From the NCBI RefSeq assembly GCF_009377195.2, contig NZ_VJXX01000002.1, positions 372,001 through 436,000 of the forward strand: 64,000 nucleotides of DNA, written 5' to 3'. Positions 56,383 through 64,000 of the stretch are shown in pieces. The notes under the pieces are model-generated. The model worked only from the letters and a program-made list of their open reading frames with translations, was not told the DNA's origin and did not search any database. The DNA is from Arthrobacter bussei (lineage in GTDB: Bacteria > Actinomycetota > Actinomycetes > Actinomycetales > Micrococcaceae). The position numbers and the translations under genes were made by a program. Position 1 is the first letter of the stretch; each line of letters begins with the position of its first letter.

Positions 56383-57060
56383 CTACCGCTGGTGGTGGGC
56401 CCGGGTGAACCGGGCGCCGAAGCCCGGCTGGCGACGCGGCGCCACGTCCGGACCGGCGAAGTACCCGCCACCCACGGGGCTTGCCGTGTTGACCTTGCGC
56501 AGGGCGCGGGCGAACGCCTTCGCGTTCTGCACCGCCTGCGCACCGTCCGCCTCGGCGCTGACGCGCAGCACGATGTCCTCCTGGGCAACCGTCCCCGTGA
56601 AGCCGTGGTCGGCGTCGCACTGGGGGTCCCCGCAGCTCGCCGGACCGATGTCGAGGCGCTGGGCGCCGGACCAGGCGATGGCGAGGGTCACCTCGCGCGT
56701 CTGGTCGCTGGGCTTGTAGTCCTGGGGCTGCGCGTAGAGGTAGCTCAGGACCACCGAGCGGATCTGGCTGACGGGCACGGACTCCGTGGAGATCTGCGCC
56801 GTGACCCGTTCGCCGGCGTCGTCGAGCTGCTGGTCGTCCACGTGCGTGATGACCAGCATGTCCTCGGTCAGCACGAGCACCGTGATGTGCCGGTGCACCT
56901 CGGTCCGTTCGAAGTGGGTCTCGAGATGCGCGACATGGGACAGGGGTTCACGCCCGTCGAGGGCATCGTGCACCACGTCGGCCACGAGTCGGGGGTAGAA
57001 ACCTGCCCGCTCGAGGGACGCATCGAGGTCGCGCCACGTGGCGGAGGGCGATGGGGTCAT
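56383..57060 (-). CDS. DUF5998 family protein
   Basis: 225 aa. Single-domain cytoplasmic protein with conserved blocks: RDLDASLERAGFYPRLVADVVHDALDG, HLETHFERTEVHRHITVLVLTEDMLVITHVDD, PVSQIRSVVLSYLYAQP and GPASCGDPQCDADHGFTG with paired Cys and a His that could bind zinc. No known biochemical role. It has ATG 57060; an in-frame GTG at 57078 lacks a ribosome site. It is 6 bp upstream of the phosphatase-superfamily gene, so co-transcribed. Confidence 0.82.
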   Translation of the reverse strand: MTPSPSATWRDLDASLERAGFYPRLVADVVHDALDGREPLSHVAHLETHFERTEVHRHITVLVLTEDMLVITHVDDQQLDDAGERVTAQISTESVPVSQIRSVVLSYLYAQPQDYKPSDQTREVTLAIAWSGAQRLDIGPASCGDPQCDADHGFTGTVAQEDIVLRVSAEADGAQAVQNAKAFARALRKVNTASPVGGGYFAGPDVAPRRQPGFGARFTRAHHQR

Positions 57061-57107
57061 GCTCCCAGTTTCCCCCACCGGGCCGTCCAGCGCCTAACCC
57101 GGCGGCG

Positions 57108-59963
57108 TCAGTCCCGCATGGCGCGGCGCGCGCTGTCGGTGCGCCGCTGCGGGTTCCCGACGTCGATCGCGGCGCTCAGGACGGTCAGCCCGGAGGTCGC
57201 GACGAGCACCGGGTTGAGGTCGAGCCGGGCGATCTCGGGGTGGTTGTCCTTCAGCAGCGCGACCCGGGCCAGCAGGTCCTCGATCGCGGGGACGTCGGCC
57301 GGCGGCAGGCCCTGGTACCCGAACAGCTTGCGGCTCGCACGGGGGGAACGCACCAGGTCGGCGGCGTCCACCGTGCTCAGCGGAGGGACGGCGTGCGCCC
57401 AGTCGTCGAGGAGGTTGACGGCGTCGCCCGCGAGACCGAAGGACACCACCGGTCCCATGAGGGGGTCCTCGATGGCGCGGATGCTGCAGGCCTGTCCCGC
57501 CGGCGCCATGGATTGCACCTCCATGCCGAAGCTCCCGAACGGGGCCAGGACACGTTCCATCTGGGCGATGTTGCGCCGGAGCGAGGCGGCATCGTCGATG
57601 CTCAGGCGCACCCCACCGAGGTCGAGGCGGTGCCGCAGGTGTTCGTCCATCGTCTTCAGGGCGACGGGCCAGCCCAGGCGTGTCGCCTCGGCGACGGCCT
57701 CCTCGGCCGTGGTGAACCGCGCCGACGGCAGCAGGCGGATGCCGTAGGCGGCCATGAGCGCGACGCACTCCCCGCCGGTGAGGCGCGTCAGCTCGACGTC
57801 GGCGACCCGCGTCCGCGCCGTCGCGAGGACAGCGGCTGCCGCGTCGACGTCGACCCCCTCCGGGTCGAGGAACTCGCCGTGGTCCCGTGCGCGCCATCGC
57901 GCATACCGGACGACGGCGCCGAGGGCGGCGAGGGCCGCACCGGGACTTGTGAAGCAGGGCAGTCCGCGCTGCAGCGGGAGCGCCAGCGGCGTCGAGGCCT
58001 GCCCATCGGCCGCCGTCGTGACAGATTCCGCAGGCGCTCCCGACGGTCCCGCGGGTGCGGACCCGTCGTGCGCTGCGTCCTCCTGCACGCCTCCCTTCCC
58101 GTGGCCCTCCGGCGTTGCGTCCGGCGGAGCCGGGCTCACGCCGCCCGCCGACGCGGCGGTGACGAGCCCGTCGAGCTGCAGGGCGGCGTCGAGGATGCCG
58201 GTGAAGGAGGCGATGACCGGCTTGCCCGCGGACTCCGCGCACCGCTGCAGGCAGGCGGCGACGGACTCGGCGGTGAGCCCGCGAGCCGGCAGGGTCGTCA
58301 CGACCGCCGCGTGGACGGCCGGATCGGCGAGGGCACTGTCGACCGCCGAGGCGAGGGCAGGGAGGGCGACGGACTGACCGGCGTCGAGCTGGAGGTCGGT
58401 CCGGAGGCGGGCGACCGTCATGCCCTGCGACACGACGCCGTCCGCCACGACCTTGCCGAGCGCGGAGGAGTTGCTGAAGACGGCGATCCCGCTTCCCCCG
58501 GGCAGCGGCTGGCTGGCGACGATCTGCGCGATGTCCATCAGCTGCTCCGTGGTCTCGACGCGCATCACGCCGGACTGCCGGAGCATCGAGTCGAGTGCCC
58601 CCGGCGGCGCCTGGCTGGTCCGCACGGCGTGCCCGGGCGGGAGCTGGAGGCCGGTGACGTCGGACTTCGCCACGATCACGGGTTTCGTTCGGGCGAGTCT
58701 CCGGGCGATCCTCGAGAACTTCCTCGGGTTGCCGATCGACTCGAAGTAGAGCCCCACAGCGCGTGTGGAGGGATCGTCCTCCCAGAACTGCATCGCGTCG
58801 TTGCCGGACACGTCGGCGCGGTTGCCCGCCGAGATGACGGAGGAGACGCCGAGGCCGCGGCGGTGCGCACTGGCGTAGAGGAGGACCCCGAGTCCCGCCG
58901 ACTGGCTGAAGAGGGAGAGGGCCCCCCGCTCCGGCAGGTCGGGTGCCATCGACGCGTTGAGGCGCACCAGGGGATCGGTGTTCACCAGGCCGAGGGACGC
59001 CGGTCCCACGACCCGCATGCCATGGGCCCGCGCCCTGTGCACGAGGGCGCGCTGCCGCACCATGCCCTCACCGGCGTCGTCGGCGTAGCCCGCGGTCACC
59101 ACCAGGAGGCCCTTCACGCCGGCACGCGCGCAGTCGTCGACGACGGCGTCGACCTCCTCGTGGGGCACGGCGATCACCGCGAGGTCGACCTGCTCGGGCA
59201 CCTCGGCGAGGGAGGCGTACGAGATCATGCCGCCGAGCTCGAAGGCCTCGGGATTGACCGCGTGGATGCGGCCCGTGAACCCGCCGTCCACGAGGTGCTC
59301 CAGCAGCGCGTGGCCCACCGTCCCCCACTCACGGCTCGCGCCGACGACGGCGACCGACGACGGCGTCAGGAGCTCGGCCATGCTCCTTGCCTCCGCGCGG
59401 TGCTCCCTCGCCTCCATCACGGCCTGCGACTTCCGCGTGGGGTCGATGTCGAAGCTGAGCATCACCACGCCGTCGTCGAAGTGGCGCTCCACCTCGTAGC
59501 CCGCCTCGGCGAAGACCGTGATCATCTTCCGGTTCTCGGGGAGCACCTCGGCGGAGAACCGCCGGATCCCGTTCTCGCGCGCGGCCACCGCGAGGTGCTC
59601 GAGGAGGATCGACCCCACGCCGCGGCCCTGGTGGTGGTCGGAGACGTTGAAGGCCACCTCCGCCTCGAGGGGATCGTCGAGGCGGTCGTACCGGCCGATC
59701 CCGATGATGTCCGCACCCCGCGTGATGACGAACGCCACGCGGTCCCGGTGGTCCACCTCGGTGAAGCGTGTCAGCTCCTTGGCGCTCAGCTTCGCCTTGT
59801 AGGTGAAGAAGCGGAGGTAGATCGATGCCTGGGACTGGCGGACGTGGAAGGCCTGGACCGCATCGGCGTCCGTCGGCGAGATGGGCCGCAGATGCGCGGT
59901 GCCACCGTCGCGCAGGATGACATCAGCCTCCCAATATTCCGGGTATTGTCCGTCGGCCACCAT
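57108..59963 (-). CDS. GNAT-acyl-CoA synthetase (NDP-forming) fusion, Pat-type protein acetyltransferase
   Basis: 951 aa. An N-terminal GNAT domain (about 15-175; ILRDGGTAHLRPISPTDADAV, HQGRGVGSILLEHLA for acetyl-CoA) is followed by the NDP-forming acyl-CoA synthetase modules: CoA-binding domain (LTPSSVAVVGASREWGTVG), succinyl-CoA-ligase-like domain (GALSLFSQSAGLGVLL) and a C-terminal ATP-grasp domain (RFTTAEEAVAEATRLGWPVALKT, CSIRAIEDPLMGPVVSFGLAGD). In actinobacteria this N-terminal GNAT order (as in Streptomyces PatA) acetylates lysines of acyl-CoA synthetases. A low-complexity linker (about residues 610-670) is unusual. It diverges from parC over 125 bp. Confidence 0.88.
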   Translation of the reverse strand: MVADGQYPEYWEADVILRDGGTAHLRPISPTDADAVQAFHVRQSQASIYLRFFTYKAKLSAKELTRFTEVDHRDRVAFVITRGADIIGIGRYDRLDDPLEAEVAFNVSDHHQGRGVGSILLEHLAVAARENGIRRFSAEVLPENRKMITVFAEAGYEVERHFDDGVVMLSFDIDPTRKSQAVMEAREHRAEARSMAELLTPSSVAVVGASREWGTVGHALLEHLVDGGFTGRIHAVNPEAFELGGMISYASLAEVPEQVDLAVIAVPHEEVDAVVDDCARAGVKGLLVVTAGYADDAGEGMVRQRALVHRARAHGMRVVGPASLGLVNTDPLVRLNASMAPDLPERGALSLFSQSAGLGVLLYASAHRRGLGVSSVISAGNRADVSGNDAMQFWEDDPSTRAVGLYFESIGNPRKFSRIARRLARTKPVIVAKSDVTGLQLPPGHAVRTSQAPPGALDSMLRQSGVMRVETTEQLMDIAQIVASQPLPGGSGIAVFSNSSALGKVVADGVVSQGMTVARLRTDLQLDAGQSVALPALASAVDSALADPAVHAAVVTTLPARGLTAESVAACLQRCAESAGKPVIASFTGILDAALQLDGLVTAASAGGVSPAPPDATPEGHGKGGVQEDAAHDGSAPAGPSGAPAESVTTAADGQASTPLALPLQRGLPCFTSPGAALAALGAVVRYARWRARDHGEFLDPEGVDVDAAAAVLATARTRVADVELTRLTGGECVALMAAYGIRLLPSARFTTAEEAVAEATRLGWPVALKTMDEHLRHRLDLGGVRLSIDDAASLRRNIAQMERVLAPFGSFGMEVQSMAPAGQACSIRAIEDPLMGPVVSFGLAGDAVNLLDDWAHAVPPLSTVDAADLVRSPRASRKLFGYQGLPPADVPAIEDLLARVALLKDNHPEIARLDLNPVLVATSGLTVLSAAIDVGNPQRRTDSARRAMRD

Positions 59964-60088
59964 AGACTCAGGGTAGTCGGCATCCCCTGCGGTGTCGCAG
60001 GTCCGGCCGTCACCGGAGCCGCGCCGCGGGGTGGACGCAGGCTCACCACCACGTCATCACCACCCGAACCGTTGAGGAACAGCCGCAC

Positions 60089-62707
60089 ATGGCCAGGCGC
60101 CAGACCCCCGCTCCGCCGGAGGATTTCACCGAGAAAATCATCGACGTCGACGTCGAAGCCGAGATGGAGGAGTCCTTCCTCGAGTACGCGTACTCGGTCA
60201 TCTATTCGCGCGCCCTGCCGGACGCTCGCGACGGGCTCAAGCCCGTGCAGCGGCGCATCCTCTACATGATGTCCGACATGGGCCTGCGTCCCGACCGCGG
60301 CCATGTGAAATCCGCCCGCGTGGTGGGCGAGGTCATGGGGAAGCTCCACCCGCACGGTGACAGCGCCATCTACGACGCCATGGTCCGCATGGCCCAGGAC
60401 TTCTCCCTGCGACTGCCCCTCATCGACGGGCACGGCAACTTCGGGTCGCTCGACGACGGACCGGCGGCTGCGCGCTACACGGAAGCCCGCCTCGCAGCGG
60501 CGGCCCTGACCATGACGAACCACCTCGACGAGGACGTCGTCGACTTCATCCCCAACTACGACAACTCGCTCGAACAGCCCGAAGTGCTTCCGGCGGCCTT
60601 CCCCAACCTCCTCGTCAACGGTGCGAGCGGGATCGCGGTGGGCATGGCGACGAACATGCCGCCGCACAACCTCGGCGAGGTGGTCGCCGCCGCGCGTCAC
60701 CTGATCGCGAACCCCGATGCACCGCTCGAGGACCTCATGCGGTTCATCCCCGGACCGGACCTCCCGAGCGGCGGCAAGATCGTCGGGCTCGACGGCGTGC
60801 GCGACGCCTACGCGAGCGGCCGCGGCTCCTTCAAGACCCGGGCGACGGTCAAGGTGGAGCAGCTCTCCGCCCGGCGGACGGGCCTCGTGGTGACCGAGCT
60901 GCCCTACACGGTCGGGCCGGAGAAGGTCATCGAGCGCATCAAGGACGCCGTGACCGCCAAGAAGCTGCAGGGCATCTCGGACATCGTCGACCTCACCGAC
61001 CGGAAGCACGGGCTGCGGCTCGTGATCGAGCTCAAGAACGGGTTCAACCCGAATGCCGTCCTCGCGCAGCTGTACCGGTTCACCCCCATGGAGGATTCCT
61101 TCGGCATCAACAACGTGGCGCTCGTCGACGGACAGCCCCGCACCCTGGGGCTCGTGGAGCTGCTGCAGGTCTATGTAGCGCACCGCGTCCTCGTGGTCCG
61201 CCGTCGCACCTCCTACCGGCTGCAGCGCAAGCGCGACCGCCTGCACCTCGTGGAGGGCCTGCTCGTCGCCATCGTGGACATCGACGAGGTCATCCAGATC
61301 ATCCGCTCGTCCGACGAGTCCTCCGCCGCGCGCGAGCGCCTGATGGCCATCTACGACCTCACCGAGATCCAGGCCAACTACATCCTCGAACTGCGCCTGC
61401 GCCAGCTCACGCGCTACTCGCGCATCGAGCTCGAGAAGGAGCAGGAGCAGCTGCGCCTCGAGATCGCCGAGCTGGAGGCGATCCTCGGGTCGGAGGACCG
61501 CCTCCGGACGCTCGTCTCCGAAGAGCTCGCGGCACTGTCCGAGCAGTTCGCGACACCGCGCCGCACGGTCCTCCTCGAGTCCGAGGCGGCCGCCCCGCTC
61601 AAGGGGTCCAGCCTGCCCGCTCCCGCGGGCAAGGGGGCGAAGGCCGTCATGCCGCTCGAGATCGCCGACGATCCCTGCTGGGTCCTGCTCTCGGCCTCGG
61701 GTCAGCTCGCCCGGACGTCGGACCGTGAGCCTCTCGCCGACGGCCAGCGCATCAAGCACGACGCCTTCCGCTCCGTGCTGCCGTCCACGGCCCGCGGTGA
61801 GGTGGGCGCGGTGACGTCGGCGGGTCGCATGATCCGCCTGCAGGTGATGGACATGCCGGCCCTCCCGCCGACCGCCGGAGTGCCGAATCTCGCGGGCGGC
61901 GTGCCGTCGACGGAGTTCATCACCCTCGAGCGCGGGGAGCGCCTGGTCGGACTCGCCCCCCTCAACGGCGTGGTGGCTCTCGGCACGGCGCAGGGCGTGG
62001 TGAAGCGCGTGCAGCCGGACTATCCGCTGAACAGGGACGACTGGGAGGTCATCTCGCTGAAGCCGAAGGACGCCGTGGTGGGCGTCGCGTCCGCGTCGGA
62101 CCAGGACGACCTCGTCTTCGTCACCCGCACGGCCCAGCTCCTGCGCTTCCCGGCGTCGGCCGTGCGGCCGCAGGGCAGGACCGCCGGCGGGATGGCAGGC
62201 ATCAAGCTGGGGGCCGGTGACACCGTGCTGCACTTCGGTGCCGTCGCGTCCGCCGACGATCAGGCCGTCGTGGTGACGGTCACCGCTGCGGGGGATGCGC
62301 TGCCGGGGACGTCAGCCGGGTCGGCCAAGGTCACGGAGTTCGCCGAGTACCCGGTCAAGGGACGTGCGACCGCCGGCGTGCGGGCCCACCGCTTCCTCCG
62401 TGGTGAGGAGTCGCTCTCCCTGGCCTGGGCCGGGCACGGTCCGGCGAGGGCCGCGTCCGCGAACGGCGTGGCTCGGGCGCTTCCCACCGAGCACGGACGC
62501 CGGGACGGCTCGGGCGTGCCCCTCACGCAGCAGATCGATGCGGTCGGTCCGGCGCTGGCAGGACTCCTCGAGTCCGGGCGACCGGGAGCGGAGGCTCCGG
62601 TCGGGAAGGTTCAGCCCGTGAGCGAGGGTGCTCCGGCAACGGTCGGGGTGCTCGACGGTCCAGCTGCTCGACCCCCGGACGACGACGCGCAGGGCACGCT
62701 GCTCTAG
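60089..62707 (+). CDS. parC: DNA topoisomerase IV subunit A (ParC)
   Basis: 872 aa type IIA topoisomerase cleavage subunit. Catalytic Tyr130 in [10 protein letters not shown]; the quinolone region reads [18 protein letters not shown]. Tower and coiled-coil segments follow; the C-terminal beta-pinwheel begins near residue 500. It is called ParC rather than GyrA because the canonical GyrA-box QRRGG(K/R)G is not visible (the equivalent region is [16 protein letters not shown]), and because the gene lies far from replication genes. ParE is not in this window. ATG 60089 gives a standard MARRQ start. A tail of 45 Pro/Ala/Gly-rich residues follows the pinwheel. Confidence 0.9.
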   Translation: MARRQTPAPPEDFTEKIIDVDVEAEMEESFLEYAYSVIYSRALPDARDGLKPVQRRILYMMSDMGLRPDRGHVKSARVVGEVMGKLHPHGDSAIYDAMVRMAQDFSLRLPLIDGHGNFGSLDDGPAAARYTEARLAAAALTMTNHLDEDVVDFIPNYDNSLEQPEVLPAAFPNLLVNGASGIAVGMATNMPPHNLGEVVAAARHLIANPDAPLEDLMRFIPGPDLPSGGKIVGLDGVRDAYASGRGSFKTRATVKVEQLSARRTGLVVTELPYTVGPEKVIERIKDAVTAKKLQGISDIVDLTDRKHGLRLVIELKNGFNPNAVLAQLYRFTPMEDSFGINNVALVDGQPRTLGLVELLQVYVAHRVLVVRRRTSYRLQRKRDRLHLVEGLLVAIVDIDEVIQIIRSSDESSAARERLMAIYDLTEIQANYILELRLRQLTRYSRIELEKEQEQLRLEIAELEAILGSEDRLRTLVSEELAALSEQFATPRRTVLLESEAAAPLKGSSLPAPAGKGAKAVMPLEIADDPCWVLLSASGQLARTSDREPLADGQRIKHDAFRSVLPSTARGEVGAVTSAGRMIRLQVMDMPALPPTAGVPNLAGGVPSTEFITLERGERLVGLAPLNGVVALGTAQGVVKRVQPDYPLNRDDWEVISLKPKDAVVGVASASDQDDLVFVTRTAQLLRFPASAVRPQGRTAGGMAGIKLGAGDTVLHFGAVASADDQAVVVTVTAAGDALPGTSAGSAKVTEFAEYPVKGRATAGVRAHRFLRGEESLSLAWAGHGPARAASANGVARALPTEHGRRDGSGVPLTQQIDAVGPALAGLLESGRPGAEAPVGKVQPVSEGAPATVGVLDGPAARPPDDDAQGTLL

Positions 62708-62778
62708 GCCGTCGGGGCCGGACCGGCGACCTCCTTCCCTCCCGGAGCGGCGTGGCGTCCCGTGGATGCCCGGAAGGG

Positions 62779-63828
62779 TCAGTCGATCGCTGGGTCGAGG
62801 GGCAGATCGAAGACGATGGAGCGCTGTGTGGGGACGAATCCCATGCGCTCGTACAGGCCGAGCGCACCGGACGGGTTCTCCGTGTCGACACCGAGGCCGG
62901 CATTGTCCATGCCCGCCGCGCGGTAGCGCCGCATCGCCTCGGCGAGAAGGGCCGGGGCGAGTCCCCGTCCCCGCCACTTCCGCCGGACGCCCAGCAGATC
63001 GGTGTAGCCCTCGGAATGGCCGAGCAGCTCCGGCGAATCCGGGTCGAAGCTCGCCAGCTGGTAGGCCACCACCTCCCCGGTGAGGGGGTCCACCAGGCCG
63101 AGACTCCAGTCGTCGCGGAACTCCGGATGGCTGACCGTGAACTGCCATGACTCCTGGTCCCGGGGCTCACTCCCCCAGTGGTCCTGGAAGGCGTCGTTGT
63201 GGGCGAGGCGCACCCGTTCCGCGATGTTGCGGTCCGCGCCGTCCGCGAACGTCACCAGCTCCAGCTCGGCGGGGAACGGCAGATCGGGGATGGGTTGATC
63301 GAGTGGGCGCGTCATCTCGGTGAAGTACCGGACGATCGTGCTCCGGCTCGCCGTCATCAGCGCCAGGTGCGAGGGGTTCCGCTCCTCGACATAGTTGCGG
63401 AAGATACCGTCGGTCCGGCCGGTCTCCCGCACGCGTTCCGCTGCACGTCGTGCCTGCCACGCGAGGACCGCTCCGCCGATCCCCCGCCGGCGCCAGGCCG
63501 GATCCACGCCACCCGCGCCGTGCACGAGTGACGAGCCGGCGTTCATCGACACGCGGCCGAACGCGCGGAGGACGCCGTCGCCGTCGAAGCCGGCGAGGGT
63601 GTCCCGCCGCGGGTCGTTCTTCGACGCCCTGAGGGCCTGCTCGAGATCGGCACGCTGCTCCACCCAGTCCGGCTGGTCCTCGACGGCGATCCGCTTGACG
63701 AGCGCCAGCCAGCGGTCGATGTCCGCGTAGGCCAGCGGTCGCCACTGCAGCACAGGGGGCAGCGGCAGGACGTCCTCCAGGTGGTCGGAGGTGGGCCCGA
63801 TGTCCGGTGATGAAGTCTCGCGCGTCAT
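62779..63828 (-). CDS. Tandem GNAT-family N-acetyltransferase
   Basis: 349 aa with two acetyltransferase folds. The N-terminal one (about 30-160) has GGVDPAWRRRGIGGAVLAWQ as the acetyl-CoA loop; the C-terminal one (about 180-345) has GVRRKWRGRGLAPALLAEAMRRY and the closing NPSGALGLYERMGFVPT. Tandem GNAT arrangement recalls mycothiol synthase MshD, but only as an architecture; the substrate is unknown. ATG 63828 has no strong ribosome site; the frame upstream to 63984 is not protein-like. It is convergent with parC (71-bp gap). Confidence 0.85.
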   Translation of the reverse strand: MTRETSSPDIGPTSDHLEDVLPLPPVLQWRPLAYADIDRWLALVKRIAVEDQPDWVEQRADLEQALRASKNDPRRDTLAGFDGDGVLRAFGRVSMNAGSSLVHGAGGVDPAWRRRGIGGAVLAWQARRAAERVRETGRTDGIFRNYVEERNPSHLALMTASRSTIVRYFTEMTRPLDQPIPDLPFPAELELVTFADGADRNIAERVRLAHNDAFQDHWGSEPRDQESWQFTVSHPEFRDDWSLGLVDPLTGEVVAYQLASFDPDSPELLGHSEGYTDLLGVRRKWRGRGLAPALLAEAMRRYRAAGMDNAGLGVDTENPSGALGLYERMGFVPTQRSIVFDLPLDPAID

Positions 63829-64000
63829 GATGCCAGCGTATTGCAGGGTCCATCGGCTCCGCTGGAGATCCGTCCGCCTCCGGGTGGTGTCCGGGCGCGG
63901 CGGAGTCCGGGGCTCGGGACGCGCGTGCCCGGGTGCAGTGCGGCGCGGGCGGGTCGGGCACGACAGCCGGTTCCACCGCGCCACGTCAGGGGCGGACGTG
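63829..64000. other. Window edge upstream of the tandem-GNAT gene
   Basis: GC-rich stretch with no supported coding sequence. It should include the promoter of the tandem-GNAT gene; nothing else can be supported. Confidence 0.3.

Noticed and set aside
54955-57747. 930-codon plus-strand frame opposite the phosphatase-superfamily, DUF5998 and Pat genes
   Set aside because: Crosses three real genes and their spacers on the other strand; no protein-like composition.
57051-60269. 1072-codon plus-strand frame opposite the Pat-type fusion
   Set aside because: Arg/His/Gly/Val-rich antisense shadow; the minus-strand protein has clear GNAT and synthetase motifs.
59786-62233. 815-codon minus-strand frame opposite parC
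   Set aside because: Antisense shadow of a gene with all type IIA topoisomerase motifs.
60089-62707. DNA gyrase subunit A
   Set aside because: The canonical GyrA-box is not visible in the pinwheel and no gyrB or origin genes are near; topoisomerase IV is the better call.

Overview
The window is high-GC chromosomal DNA from an actinomycete, most likely a Micrococcaceae member (Arthrobacter sensu lato). Supporting this are abundant GTG starts, long GC-driven antisense frames, class Ib nrdHIEF, SepH, RsfS next to tRNA-Ala, and a block ordered like Mycobacterium tuberculosis ceoB-ceoC-DUF3159-OB-fold-DUF3710-dut-DUF3093-DUF4193 followed by sepH. No phage, transposase, integrase, plasmid gene, rRNA or CRISPR array was seen. 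The genus is inferred from family knowledge and gene order, not from a search.

Left third (1-27 kb). In order: RNase Z; a secreted metallophosphoesterase; a methyltransferase gene broken by an in-frame TGA; a CbbX/SpoVK-type AAA+ ATPase; the ribonucleotide reductase operon nrdHIEF with two probable NrdR boxes; a lipid-modification operon (FAD oxidoreductase, DUF1365, two cyclopropane-synthase-family methyltransferases) facing a LysR regulator and an SDR; metF-metE behind a possibly structured leader; an App1-type phosphatase; several small orphans; a second secreted protein sharing its N-terminal module with the metallophosphoesterase; and a probable modification-dependent HNH endonuclease. 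This is the accessory part of the window.

Middle (27-47 kb). This is mostly core genes on the minus strand: tRNA-Ala(GGC), a histidine phosphatase, rsfS, a disordered single-pass membrane protein, nadD, proA, proB, obg, rpmA, rplU, a thiD-tenA fusion under a TPP riboswitch, rne, dxs, a TrmA/RlmD-type RNA methyltransferase, and a KimA-like potassium transporter divergent from two RCK/TrkA proteins.

Right part (47-64 kb). After the RCK pair comes the conserved actinobacterial block DUF3159, OB-fold protein, DUF3710, dut, DUF3093, DUF4193 and sepH. Then come tdk with an unusual insert, an alkaline-phosphatase-superfamily enzyme, DUF5998, a GNAT/acyl-CoA-synthetase fusion (Pat-type lysine acetyltransferase), the topoisomerase IV A subunit, and a tandem-GNAT protein.

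The strongest candidates for new biology are the lipid operon with two different methyltransferase subtypes and tandem repeats between them, the shared secreted module on two different exoenzymes, the HNH endonuclease, the potassium transporter/RCK pairing, and the possible RNA structure before metF. No single clearly new multi-gene system stands out. Function calls rest on motifs and remembered family features.
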